Source of the DNA: Fimbriimonadaceae bacterium
GTDB lineage: Bacteria > Armatimonadota > Fimbriimonadia > Fimbriimonadales > Fimbriimonadaceae
Length of the DNA stretch: 64,000 nt
Direction: 5' to 3'
Assembly: GCA_020847855.1 (NCBI GenBank)
Contig: JADLBH010000037.1
Location: forward strand, 62,001-126,000
The notes beneath the pieces were generated by a model that worked only from the letters and a program-made list of their open reading frames with translations, was not told the DNA's origin and did no database searches. Below, one piece after another: positions 34,153 to 42,082 of the stretch; the first letter of the stretch is position 1, and every line of letters begins with the position of its first letter. Both the position numbers and the translations under genes were made by a program.

Positions 34153-35169
34153 ATGTCTGAGGGCTGGCTCAGCCTCTACGGCGCACGCGGGAACAACCTC
34201 CGAGGCGTGGATCTCCACGTACCGCTCGGCCTGTTCGTCTGTGTGACCGGCGTGAGCGGGAGCGGCAAGTCCACGCTCATCCAAGACACGCTCTTCCCTC
34301 GCCTGATGTACGAGCTCCACGGGACGCGAGGGTCGTGGGAGGAGCACGATCGCTTGGAAGGGCACGAGCAGGTGGACAAGGTGATTGACATTGACCAGTC
34401 GCCGATCGGCAGGACCCCCCGGAGCAACCCCGCTACCTACACCGGCACTTTCGACATGGTGCGCGACCTCTTCGCCAAGACGCCGGACGCACGCCAACGC
34501 GGGTACAAGCCAGGGCGCTTCAGCTTCAACGTCAAGGGGGGACGGTGCGAGACCTGCAGGGGCGACGGGATCATCAAGATCGAGATGGTCTTTCTACCGG
34601 ACGTCTATGTGCCCTGCGAGATCTGCCAAGGCAGGCGATACAATCGCGAGACGCTCGAGGTGAAGTACAAGGGCAAGTCCATCGGGGACGTGTTGGACAT
34701 GCCCATCGAGGAGGCAGCCGAGTTCTTCGCGCCGGTGCCGCGCATCCACCGCAAGCTCGCCACCCTTGTGGACGTCGGCCTCGGCTATGTGCGCATGGGC
34801 CAACCCGCAACCACGCTCTCGGGTGGCGAGGCCCAACGGGTCAAGCTCGCCGAGGAGCTGTCAAAGCGCTCCACCGGACGAACGTTCTATATCCTCGACG
34901 AGCCGACCACTGGCCTCCATTTCGAGGACGTCCGACAACTCTTACATGTTCTTCACCGTTTGGTTGACCAAGGGAACACCGCGCTGGTCATCGAGCACAA
35001 CCTGGACGTGATCAAGACGGCGGACTGGGTGCTCGACCTCGGGCCCGAGGGAGGGACGGGAGGTGGCAGGATTATCGCGTCGGGCACTCCAGAGGACGTG
35101 GCGAAGGCGAAAACGAGCTGGACCGGGAACTATCTCAAGGAAGCCCTCGCCATCCGGAAGACCAGGTGA
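34153..35169 (+). CDS. uvrA: UvrA C-terminal half (ABC module II and second zinc module) as a separate protein
   Basis: A 338-residue protein matching the last third of UvrA. It starts at the module II boundary ([20 protein letters not shown]). Walker A is [11 protein letters not shown] (33-43). The zinc module with CETC (about 132) and CEIC (about 155) is the DNA-contacting zinc hairpin. The signature is [15 protein letters not shown] (about 223) and Walker B is [11 protein letters not shown] (about 247). The end is at the normal UvrA C terminus, without the Gly-rich tail of some relatives. It lacks everything before module II, which is supplied by the gene at 30846. No frameshift or pseudogene decay is visible. 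Confidence 0.93.
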   Translation: MSEGWLSLYGARGNNLRGVDLHVPLGLFVCVTGVSGSGKSTLIQDTLFPRLMYELHGTRGSWEEHDRLEGHEQVDKVIDIDQSPIGRTPRSNPATYTGTFDMVRDLFAKTPDARQRGYKPGRFSFNVKGGRCETCRGDGIIKIEMVFLPDVYVPCEICQGRRYNRETLEVKYKGKSIGDVLDMPIEEAAEFFAPVPRIHRKLATLVDVGLGYVRMGQPATTLSGGEAQRVKLAEELSKRSTGRTFYILDEPTTGLHFEDVRQLLHVLHRLVDQGNTALVIEHNLDVIKTADWVLDLGPEGGTGGGRIIASGTPEDVAKAKTSWTGNYLKEALAIRKTR

Positions 35170-35249
35170 GCTCCCACCTCCTGCCAAGTGAGACGTGCTT
35201 CCCTGCTCGATCGGTCTCCGGTGAACGCAGATGCAGTTGTTCCCGAGCG

Positions 35250-36035
35250 TCAGCTGTGAGCACCGTCGTTCACGCGCGCTTCCTCGATCTCGTGCTCAGC
35301 GGCCTCCCACTGCTCCAGTTCGGAGCGCGCGCTTGCCAAGTCTGCCTGCGATGACCGGGGCGTCACGATCGAATCGGCCAAGGAACTTCGGCGGGCCTGG
35401 GAAGCGAGCGCCCTCGCGGCTGCACGCATCTCCTCCAAGAGCGGCACCGCCCAACCGTTCGCGACCTCCGCCTCCTGGGCGTCCAGACTTTCTGGTTCAG
35501 CCAGCGCAAGCATCTGCGACATGGCGTTCTCCATCTCTTGGCGCGTACGTCGCGCCGCCTCGGCGGCAGGGCCGGCGTGTTCCCGCTCCGAAGGCTCTGG
35601 GCACGCGGCGAGATAGGTGCGAGCAGCATCCTCCAGCAATTCGAAGGCACCGACGGAGAGGGCCGGTTGATGTCCGAACAAGCACCGGAACGACAACATG
35701 CGGTACCCAAGCTTGAGGCACCGCTGACGCAGAGCGAGCTGGGCAGGAGAGATGCGCCGGGCAAGCACATGGAACGTGAGCCCGAGCCCCACTCCCAAGA
35801 TCGCAAATGCAGCAGTGCCGATCAAGAACGCGGGGTGAAAAGTCAAGGCAAGAGGCAGGAACAACCCGAAGCCCAAGGCCGCGCCGACCAAGGGCACGAT
35901 CCACCGGGCATAATGATAGCCGTCCATCATCTTGGCGCTCTCACGATCAATGAGGGCCTCGATGTGAGGGCTGTTCACGTCGAGTCCCCGGCGCATCGCC
36001 CACCTTACAAACCGGACTATGGGGATCGGTGACAT
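35250..36035 (-). CDS. Membrane protein with two TM helices and cytoplasmic coiled region, unknown
   Basis: A 261-residue protein. Two adjacent hydrophobic segments (WIVPLVGAALGFGLFLPLAL and AFLIGTAAFAILGVGLGLTF) lie at about 45-95. A long helical, Ala/Glu/Arg-rich C-terminal domain follows (SEREHAGPAAEAARRTRQEM, LEQWEAAEHEIEEARVN). No family recognised. It is on the opposite strand to UvrA C-half, 80 bp away, and upstream of it on the same strand lies the methyltransferase gene, after 131 bp with no recognisable feature. Confidence 0.6.
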   Translation of the reverse strand: MSPIPIVRFVRWAMRRGLDVNSPHIEALIDRESAKMMDGYHYARWIVPLVGAALGFGLFLPLALTFHPAFLIGTAAFAILGVGLGLTFHVLARRISPAQLALRQRCLKLGYRMLSFRCLFGHQPALSVGAFELLEDAARTYLAACPEPSEREHAGPAAEAARRTRQEMENAMSQMLALAEPESLDAQEAEVANGWAVPLLEEMRAAARALASQARRSSLADSIVTPRSSQADLASARSELEQWEAAEHEIEEARVNDGAHS

Positions 36036-36166
36036 CGGCTCCGCGTGAGAATACGCTCATACGTCCAAAGCCGTTGCGGCTCGACATCCCATGTCCCAAG
36101 AGGTCGAGGAACTGCGGGAGCGAGTCGCCTTGGTTTCGACTCGGGTTTCATGGTGCGGCAGGACTC

Positions 36167-36985
36167 CTAGCGCGTCCGCTCGGCCACCGCCATCACGATC
36201 CGGCACCGATCCTCGGCCAGGGCCTGCCGGAAGTTCGCGAAGCGCTCCGCATGACCTGGACCTGCCAGGATTCTTGTCCCCGTGAGCGGCTTCGAACCCG
36301 CCTTGGCGAGCATTGCGTCGAGAAAGGAAAGCGTATTGTCGGTCTCGTCCCGCAGTTCGGGGACCGTCCAACCATTCCGTTCTATCGCGGCCCGGAAGTC
36401 AGCCCTCCGGACGAGGTGGCTTGCCGCGGCATCGGTCGCCCACGGCAAAGGCAGGTTCGGCTCGCCCGCATCGCCCGCAACGACCTCATGGAATGCGAGG
36501 CGCCCGCCAAGCTTGACGACCCGGCCGACCTCTCGGAAGAGCCCTGGCTTGTCCTCGATGTTCATGGTCACGTGTTGCATCCACGCGCCATCAAAGCTAC
36601 CGGCAGGGAAGGGGCTAGTCAACGCACTGCCCAGCGCAAACTCCAACCCAGCGTTCGGCATGGTTCGCCGGGTGAGCTCGCGAGCGACCTCTACAAACTC
36701 CGGGGTCAGGTCAATGCCCGTAACTCTGAGGCCCTTGCTGGCGAGGAAGCGTGCGGGGCCGCCGATCCCCGAGCCGATATCGAGGACGGACTGGCCCACC
36801 TGGAACCCGGCGAGGTCGAAAAGCTCTTGGGTGGCCAGTGTGCCTCGACTGTGGAAGTGGTCGTGGGAGAACAGCTCCTCGGCCGTGAGCTGGTCGGGGT
36901 CGAGCCCGGCCTCGCGAAGGGTGGCGAGGACCTTCTCCAGCAGGTTCGGCTCGCCATAGTGCCGCTCCACCAAGCCCGTACTCAT
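36167..36985 (-). CDS. SAM-dependent class I methyltransferase
   Basis: A 272-residue methyltransferase. SAM-binding motif I is VLDIGSGIGGPARFLA (about 68-83), followed by VTGIDLTPEFVEVA (acidic loop) and a motif III region RVVKLGGRLAFHEVV. The overall layout, including LVERHYGEPNLLEKVLATL at the start and GSFDGAWMQHVTMNIEDK, resembles sarcosine/dimethylglycine- and tocopherol-type N- or C-methyltransferases. Substrate cannot be told. TAAGGT lies 6 nt before the ATG. Confidence 0.85.
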   Translation of the reverse strand: MSTGLVERHYGEPNLLEKVLATLREAGLDPDQLTAEELFSHDHFHSRGTLATQELFDLAGFQVGQSVLDIGSGIGGPARFLASKGLRVTGIDLTPEFVEVARELTRRTMPNAGLEFALGSALTSPFPAGSFDGAWMQHVTMNIEDKPGLFREVGRVVKLGGRLAFHEVVAGDAGEPNLPLPWATDAAASHLVRRADFRAAIERNGWTVPELRDETDNTLSFLDAMLAKAGSKPLTGTRILAGPGHAERFANFRQALAEDRCRIVMAVAERTR

Positions 36986-36991
36986 CCCACG

Positions 36992-36997
36992 ACCTTA
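36992..36997 (-). promoter_or_regulatory. TAAGGT box 6 nt before the methyltransferase ATG
   Basis: On the minus strand TAAGGT is followed by CGTGGG and the ATG at 36985. It fits TAnnnT at the short spacing seen across this window. Confidence 0.35.
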
Positions 36998-37100
36998 CCC
37001 TTGGCCCCGGCGGTCCCGGCAAGGAAGGCACCGCTTCACCACCCTGCGCGAGGGAACGGACACGAACTCAGCTTCTGTTCCTAGCAGCCCTGCCTTCAGT

Positions 37101-37106
37101 TAGAAT
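37101..37106 (+). promoter_or_regulatory. TAGAAT box 6 nt before ATG at 37113
   Basis: TAGAAT followed by ATTTCT and the ATG. No Shine-Dalgarno is possible in this spacing. Same arrangement as serC. Confidence 0.5.
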
Positions 37107-37112
37107 ATTTCT

Positions 37113-38972
37113 ATGGTGGTTTGCGCCTTGCTCGCTGCCTCGCTCGTGTGCCACTTCGAGGATCCCGCGCCGATCCTTCCGGATCTTCCTCGAATCCTCA
37201 ACCAGTCTTGGGCACTGGAGCGAGGAGGCAGTGCGAAGGTGGACATTTCCATCTCTCTCGGGGTGCCGGTGCTCTACGACAGCATCGCTGTGTACTGCGA
37301 CAACGAATGTCAGGGTGAGAAGCACGTCTTGCACAGCCAGTGCGACGACTCGTGCGACCTCGCTTGCTCCGCACGCCATGAGGGGATCATCGAATCCACG
37401 ATCGTAGATCAACAGGCCCCTTTCGCCAACCAGGACGGTTCTGGGAACTTGGGGCGGGGCCTGGAGCAATTCGGGCATGCCAACGAAGTAGTTCACATCG
37501 CAGACGTAGCCTATTGGTCGGTGGGAAGGGACCTCGGGTTCTTCGGCGAGGAGGGTCCTTATCCGCCTATGGACTACACGTGGAAGCTAAGGCACTGGAA
37601 CCGTGATCCGTGCTCTTCCACAGGAAGGGTCTTTCGACGTTACGCCTATGAGGTGAAGGCAAAGTGGAGCATCTACCGATTCGACACGGCACCCGACGGG
37701 CGTCAGGTCAAGGTACAGGGCCCGCAAGGAGAGGACGTCATGTTCAAGCTCTTGGTGCCGGATCGGCAGGCTCTACCTGGGACGAACACGATCCGCTGTT
37801 CGTGCTCGATCGTCCAGGAGGAGACCCGAAAGGTCGGCTTCCTCCCGCCCTCGGGGACGCGGGTTCGAGGTGAGGTCGCCGAGACTGGCGTCTGCCTCGG
37901 TGAGCAGGACGGTGCACCGACTGTGAGCACCGGGTTCCTCGCTCAGAACCAGTTTCAAATCGAGTGCGAGGACATGGTCTCGGCAACTGTTTCGGCGGTG
38001 AACTCCACGGACGAGGACTTTACTCTCGTGATCCATCCGGGAACGGTCTTCGTCTCACAGGACGACCGCGTCCAGGACATCGGCGTGGTGCAGCGCATTG
38101 TGCTTCCCGTCATGGCAGGGATGAAGGCAAGCATCTCCGTGCCCGTCGTCCGAGACCCCTCGGAACTCGCGGCGCCCCGATTCGAGGCGAAGGGAAGAAC
38201 ACTATGCCTCAACATGAAGAGGCGGGAGCCTAGGATCGGGGACAAGTTCAAGGTCGGTGCCGCCCGCGATCCCGTTGTCCGCCAACTCGCCACATTCACG
38301 GCGGGGCTCCGGATCAAGGGGCCCACGGACCAAGTGCGGATGTGGATCGTAACCGACAAGGCGAACAAGGCCGAGATTGAGAAGGTCCTCATCCCAGGGC
38401 CCTCCGCAGCAAGCTATGTGCGGGCCATGTATGAAATCGCCCAGAACACCGCGCTCGACCTTCGCCATCCCGACTATCGCCGCGTTTGGGTGCCGCATGT
38501 CGCGGGAGGCGCGGCGGCAGGGGACGAGGAGTTCGCGTGGTATGTCAGAAACGTGGAGAGGATGGATCCCCAGGGCCTCGCATCCAGCGTGAAGGAAAGC
38601 ATCGAGGCCTACGCGAGGATGCTAGGCCCGGAAGGACGCAGCTATGAGAAGGACCTGCCCCTCACGGCGGCACGAGTGCTGGGTGCCTCGCCTTCCGCCG
38701 AAGTTCGATCCGCCGCGGTGGACCTGCTCCTTCGAGCCGTTCCCATTTCCGCCAGGCAGGGCTTCTCAGCCCAAGGTGGCTTGAACGGTTTCGGCACTTG
38801 GCTTACGACGAACGACGCCAAGGCCGCCGAAGACGCCCTGAAGGTGCTCGAGGCCTATCGGACGCCGGAAGCCGCGATCTTCGCAGCCAATGCGGGCCAA
38901 GGCCTGCCGGACCCGCTTCGGGCCAGGGCGGCTGAGCTTGCGGGTATCGTCGGGAACCCTCGGGAGCGTTGA
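37113..38972 (+). CDS. Large protein of unknown function with Cys-rich N-terminal region
   Basis: A 619-residue protein with a short hydrophobic N terminus (MVVCALLAASLVC) that may be a weak signal peptide. Residues about 60-95 contain closely spaced Cys (YCDNECQ, CDDSCDLACS). Other Cys pairs occur later (RCSCSIV, CEDM), suggesting disulfides or metal binding. The middle is beta-rich. The last about 140 residues are helical with HEAT-like repeats (SAEVRSAAVDLLLRAV). No known family recognised. It is followed closely by two Cys-rich secreted protein genes. Confidence 0.65.
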   Translation: MVVCALLAASLVCHFEDPAPILPDLPRILNQSWALERGGSAKVDISISLGVPVLYDSIAVYCDNECQGEKHVLHSQCDDSCDLACSARHEGIIESTIVDQQAPFANQDGSGNLGRGLEQFGHANEVVHIADVAYWSVGRDLGFFGEEGPYPPMDYTWKLRHWNRDPCSSTGRVFRRYAYEVKAKWSIYRFDTAPDGRQVKVQGPQGEDVMFKLLVPDRQALPGTNTIRCSCSIVQEETRKVGFLPPSGTRVRGEVAETGVCLGEQDGAPTVSTGFLAQNQFQIECEDMVSATVSAVNSTDEDFTLVIHPGTVFVSQDDRVQDIGVVQRIVLPVMAGMKASISVPVVRDPSELAAPRFEAKGRTLCLNMKRREPRIGDKFKVGAARDPVVRQLATFTAGLRIKGPTDQVRMWIVTDKANKAEIEKVLIPGPSAASYVRAMYEIAQNTALDLRHPDYRRVWVPHVAGGAAAGDEEFAWYVRNVERMDPQGLASSVKESIEAYARMLGPEGRSYEKDLPLTAARVLGASPSAEVRSAAVDLLLRAVPISARQGFSAQGGLNGFGTWLTTNDAKAAEDALKVLEAYRTPEAAIFAANAGQGLPDPLRARAAELAGIVGNPRER

Positions 38973-38995
38973 GACGTTATCCTGGGTGCAACGAC

Positions 38996-39388
38996 GTGTG
39001 TAGATCGATCCAAGCCCGGTGTGTCTGTGTCTTCTTGGCAGGGCTCCTCGTCGTGCCTTCCCTCGCGCAGGGCCTGTTGCTCCCAACCCCGTGTGAAAGA
39101 CCGGCGCCGAGCTGTTGCTGCTCCCCTGGCACCGATCACAAGGACTGTTGCGGTTGCGCCGTGGACTCGGGCGAGCAGCACGAGCAGCCCGAGGCTATTG
39201 CTTCCTTCTCGAAGGCGGGAAGTTGGCTCTCCGACGTACCGTTCCTTCAGAGCGAAATCCCGTGGGTGCCGTGCCTACGGCTCGAGCCGATCCAGGCACC
39301 CAAGATCTGGGACGGCCCGGCCCGTGCCCCTGCGGAACCTGCGGCCAACCCTGGGGCCCCCCGCGCCCCACCTAGCGGACGACGATAA
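38996..39388 (+). CDS. Secreted Cys-rich small protein, function unknown
   Basis: About 130 residues from the GTG at 38996. This start gives a normal signal peptide (CRSIQARCVCVFLAGLLVVPSLAQG). A TTG at 38969, overlapping the previous stop as TTGA, is the alternative. The mature N terminus has a Cys cluster (SCCCSPGTDHKDCCGC), then an acidic His/Glu stretch, then a Pro/Ala-rich tail. The cluster looks metal-binding. Cu or other soft metals are possible but unproven. The next gene encodes an even more Cys-rich protein. Confidence 0.55.
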   Translation: MCRSIQARCVCVFLAGLLVVPSLAQGLLLPTPCERPAPSCCCSPGTDHKDCCGCAVDSGEQHEQPEAIASFSKAGSWLSDVPFLQSEIPWVPCLRLEPIQAPKIWDGPARAPAEPAANPGAPRAPPSGRR

Positions 39389-39448
39389 ACCGATTCGTCG
39401 TTACGACCGCCTGCGATCCGCAGGCATGGAAACCACTAGGAAAACACA

Positions 39449-39646
39449 ATGATCAAGACCATCGTGCTCGCCGTTGTCGCGAGCCTCTTCGCCGTCCCCG
39501 CGTTCTCCGCGGGCTCTAGTTCCAACTCCTTCGAGAGCCCTGCTTGCTGTTGCTGCTGCAAGTCCTGCTCCTGCGAGGATTGCAGCACGTGCTGCAAGGA
39601 TGGGTGTGGCAGCTGCGACCAGGGCTGCTGCGAGTCCGGGGGCTAG
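39449..39646 (+). CDS. Secreted metallothionein-like Cys-rich peptide
   Basis: A 65-residue protein with a clear signal peptide (MIKTIVLAVVASLFAVPAFS). The mature part of about 45 residues contains 14 Cys, mostly in CC and CxC pairs (CCCCCKSCSCEDC, STCCKDGCGSC). It is acidic otherwise and has almost no hydrophobic residues, which argues for a metal- or disulfide-knotted peptide. AGGA lies before the ATG. It sits between another Cys-rich protein and a beta-barrel gene. No homology recognised. Confidence 0.7.
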   Translation: MIKTIVLAVVASLFAVPAFSAGSSSNSFESPACCCCCKSCSCEDCSTCCKDGCGSCDQGCCESGG

Positions 39647-39650
39647 CCGC

Positions 39651-40295
39651 TTGACCTTCTCGGGCCTGTCTCGGCAGGCCCGAGCACTCCTGGCCATCGG
39701 CATGCTGGCGTCGCTCGCGGCGCCAGCGGCCGCTCAGGAGGGCTCGGGTCAAGCCCACTGTCCACTGTGAGTCGCGGGCGGTTATGGAGCCAGTTCGGCT
39801 ACAAACACGAAGTGGACGATCAACACCGTCTACGCACCCACCACCGAGACCACGGCGGAGACCTTTGTCTGGTACCGACCCCACCCCCGAGTGAGCTTGG
39901 GGCTCGCCCACCTTTGGAAGCAGAACGCGGTCCGGTACCTCGCCTCGGTGAACGCGATCCCACAGACCGACCGATTGCCCGCCCTCAACCTTAGCGCAGG
40001 AGTGCAAGGCATCGGCACCGGGAACCCTGGATATGCGGCAACGCTCGAGAAGGACTTTGCCCTCGAAGGGGTGAGTTGGAACGTCTATGCAGGGATTGGG
40101 TTTCGATCCAACGAGTCGCACTCCCACTTGCTGGGAGGCGCGAAGGTATCGCTGGCGAACGACTGGGCGCTCGGCGTCCAAGCGGACGGACACGACGTCC
40201 ACCCGTTCGTCACCAAGTCGTTCGGGCCCGTGATCGCCGGGGCCTATCTCATCGGAACGAAGTCGCCAGCCTTCATGCTTGGCTACCGGTTCTGA
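39651..40295 (+). pseudogene. Outer-membrane beta-barrel protein gene with in-frame TGA
   Basis: Reading from the TTG at 39651, the frame encodes a good signal peptide (SRQARALLAIGMLASLAAPAAAQ), reaches a TGA at 39768-39770 (codon 40) and then continues open for 174 codons. After the TGA comes a beta-rich barrel (TKWTINTVYAP, VSWNVYAGIGFRSN, AFMLGYRF) ending in the aromatic residue typical of outer-membrane proteins. The TGA may be a nonsense mutation (TGG to TGA would restore Trp), a sequencing error or a read-through codon. A GTG at 39891 gives only a truncated product without a signal. Confidence 0.5.
39659..39684 (+). terminator. Hairpin after the Cys-rich peptide gene
   Basis: CTCGGGCCTG (39659-39668), loop TCTCGG and CAGGCCCGAG (39675-39684) form a perfect 10-bp stem 12 bp past the stop. 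No T run follows. It lies inside the proposed 5' end of the beta-barrel reading frame and may act as an attenuator. Confidence 0.5.
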
Positions 40296-40302
40296 CGTCG
40301 CG

Positions 40303-40331
40303 TGGGCCGGGGAGGAACGCTTCTCGGCCCA
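40303..40331 (+). terminator. Possible terminator hairpin after beta-barrel gene
   Basis: TGGGCCG (40303-40309) and CGGCCCA (40325-40331) can pair across a 15-nt loop just past the barrel stop. No T run follows. Confidence 0.35.
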
Positions 40332-40375
40332 ACAGGACCGGTCCCCAGGCGAGTGTCCAGTCTGGGAAGCCATCG

Positions 40376-40390
40376 CGAGATAGAATCTCG
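40376..40390 (+). promoter_or_regulatory. serC -10 box inside a palindrome
   Basis: TAGAAT at 40381-40386 lies 6 nt before the serC ATG (40393). The surrounding CGAGAT-AGA-ATCTCG is a perfect 6-bp inverted repeat centred on the box, shaped like an operator for a small repressor. Confidence 0.45.
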
Positions 40391-40392
40391 AC

Positions 40393-41484
40393 ATGGCCCT
40401 TCCCTACGATCGCCAATACAATTTCTCCGCCGGACCGGGGTGCATCCCCGTTCCCGTGCTCGAACAGGCCCGAGACGAGATGCTCAACCATGGGGGCGAC
40501 GGGATGAGCGTCATGGAGATGAGCCACCGCGGCAAGGCGTACCTGAAGATCGCCGAAGAGGCAGAAGAGTCGGTAAGAACCCTCATGGGGGTTCCTCCCG
40601 AGTACAAGGTGCTCTTCCTCCAGGGCGGGGCAAGCCTCCAGTTCACGATGCTCGCCATGAACTTCCTCCGAGGCAAGACCGCGGACTATGTCGTGACGGG
40701 GTCATGGGGGGAAAAGGCGATCGCCACGGCCAAGTACGAAGGTGCCGCCAACCTCCTCTGGAGTGGCAAGGCGGGCGGGTACACGGAGGCGCCGGACTTG
40801 GGCGGGCTGAGCCGCACGGCGGGAGCGAGCTACCTCCATGTCACGACGAACGAGACCATCCAGGGCGTGGACTATCTCGAAGACCCCAAGGTTAGCGGGA
40901 CGGTGATCTGCGATATGTCCAGTTGCATCGCTTCCCGGCCCTTCGACGTTACGCGCTACGAGATGCTCTATGCCGGTGCTCAGAAGAACCTTGGACCGAG
41001 CGGCGCGTGCTTGGTGCTCCTGCACGAGGACATGCTCGAACGCGCCGCAGAGGGACTGCCCCCCATGCTCGATTACAAGGTCCAGGTCGAGAACGGCTGG
41101 ATGTACAACACCCCGCCCTGCTATAGCGTCTATGTCATCGGCCTGGTCTGCAAACACTGGACCGCTTTCGGGGGCCTGGGAGCCGTCGAGAAAATGAACC
41201 GGGAGAAAGCGAAGGTGCTTTACGACGCCATTGATGGAAGCGGCGGCTTCTACACCCCCCACGCGGTCACGAAGAACCGAAGCCTCATGAACATACCGTT
41301 CCGGCTCCCGAGCGACGATTTGACGGACAAGTTCCTCTCCAGTGCCAAGGCGGAGCGGATGCACGAGCTCAAGGGCCACCGAAGCGTCGGAGGGTGCCGG
41401 GCCAGCGTCTACAACGCCTTCCCCTTGGAAGGTTGCCACGCCCTCGCTCAGTTCATGGCGGACTTCGCCGCGAAAAACGGCTAG
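40393..41484 (+). CDS. serC: Phosphoserine aminotransferase SerC
   Basis: PLP enzyme converting 3-phosphohydroxypyruvate and glutamate to phosphoserine. The 363-residue protein has the family start YNFSAGPGCIPVPVLEQA, the substrate-binding MSVMEMSHRG, FLQGGASLQF, the PLP Lys at residue 198 (YAGAQKNLGPSG) and KGHRSVGGCRASVYNAF. Full length, no anomalies. A TAGAAT box 6 nt before the ATG suggests a leaderless transcript. The stop shares CTAG with the convergent lipoprotein gene. Confidence 0.96.
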   Translation: MALPYDRQYNFSAGPGCIPVPVLEQARDEMLNHGGDGMSVMEMSHRGKAYLKIAEEAEESVRTLMGVPPEYKVLFLQGGASLQFTMLAMNFLRGKTADYVVTGSWGEKAIATAKYEGAANLLWSGKAGGYTEAPDLGGLSRTAGASYLHVTTNETIQGVDYLEDPKVSGTVICDMSSCIASRPFDVTRYEMLYAGAQKNLGPSGACLVLLHEDMLERAAEGLPPMLDYKVQVENGWMYNTPPCYSVYVIGLVCKHWTAFGGLGAVEKMNREKAKVLYDAIDGSGGFYTPHAVTKNRSLMNIPFRLPSDDLTDKFLSSAKAERMHELKGHRSVGGCRASVYNAFPLEGCHALAQFMADFAAKNG

Positions 41485-42035
41485 TCACCGACGGAAACGA
41501 TCTGGCCACCAAAGGCCTGCACCGCCTCGGTCAGGTCGCCTTGGGCGATCGCAAGCAGGTCGGAGAGCTTGATGAAGTCTGGATAGGCTTCCTCCAAGCT
41601 CTTCGACATCCCGTACGCCTCGCTGAGTTCGACGTAGGCGTCGCTCCCCTCTTGGATCGCCTTCTTGCGCTGGTCGTCGGCAGCGGCGAAGTCGCGCGAG
41701 ACCTGGGCCTGTGTCGGCGGATCCACAGCAAGGTCGGTGACGGTCGCACCGACGCTGTCGAGAACAGAAAGGATATCGCTCAGCGCCTCCTCGGCGTCGC
41801 CACCCAAGTTCCCCCGAAGTCCCGTCGCGGTATCTCGAACCTCGGAGAGGGTTTGGGCGACCGCCGCCATCTGCACAGAGCCCGACCTCAACTGCTCATA
41901 GAGGGCCAGGTCGGGGTCGGAAGGGTCGGCTCCGTACTTCTCGTTCGCCGGTGGCGTGTAGACCAAGCTCTTCTCCTTCCGGTTGCAGCCAGCCAGACCG
42001 AGGAGCACGACGACCAGCAGAAACCCAGTTCGCAC
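41481..42035 (-). CDS. Lipoprotein of unknown function
   Basis: A 184-residue lipoprotein with a textbook lipobox (LLGLAGC, Cys 17). The mature part is mostly helical, acidic and Ala-rich (LRGNLGGDAEEALSDILSVL), without known motif. The GTG start is preceded by TAGATT at 6-nt spacing. It is divergent from the ChaN-like gene, with 47 bp between starts. Its end shares CTAG with serC. Confidence 0.7.
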   Translation of the reverse strand: MRTGFLLVVVLLGLAGCNRKEKSLVYTPPANEKYGADPSDPDLALYEQLRSGSVQMAAVAQTLSEVRDTATGLRGNLGGDAEEALSDILSVLDSVGATVTDLAVDPPTQAQVSRDFAAADDQRKKAIQEGSDAYVELSEAYGMSKSLEEAYPDFIKLSDLLAIAQGDLTEAVQAFGGQIVSVGD

Positions 42036-42041
42036 CGGTTC

Positions 42042-42047
42042 AATCTA
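42042..42047 (-). promoter_or_regulatory. TAGATT box 6 nt before lipoprotein GTG
   Basis: On the minus strand TAGATT is followed by GAACCG and the GTG at 42035. It faces the GACAAT box of the divergent gene at 42071. Confidence 0.4.
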
Positions 42048-42070
42048 CCCGTGCCCCGATCCCAGTCGGG

Positions 42071-42076
42071 GACAAT
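42071..42076 (+). promoter_or_regulatory. GACAAT box 6 nt before the ChaN-like ATG
   Basis: GACAAT is followed by CGAGGA and the ATG at 42083. GAGGA could instead be a Shine-Dalgarno, so the leaderless reading is less sure here. Confidence 0.3.
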
Positions 42077-42082
42077 CGAGGA

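Noticed and set aside
33277-34497. 406-codon minus-strand frame opposite SIMPL and UvrA C-half
   Set aside because: It crosses gene boundaries and has no motif. It would conflict with the clear UvrA C-half start.
30846-35169. Split UvrA as a simple frameshift or nonsense mutation
   Set aside because: The halves are separated by 1.36 kb containing two intact unrelated genes. Each half has clean ends at domain boundaries.
34153-35169. UvrA C-half as a stand-alone ABC ATPase of another family (for example drug-resistance UvrA-like)
   Set aside because: It contains the UvrA-specific zinc hairpin and module II signature and ends at the normal UvrA C terminus.
39768-39810. Selenocysteine insertion at the TGA of the barrel gene
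   Set aside because: No stable hairpin with a suitable apical loop was found right after the TGA, and the flanking residues do not match a known selenoprotein.
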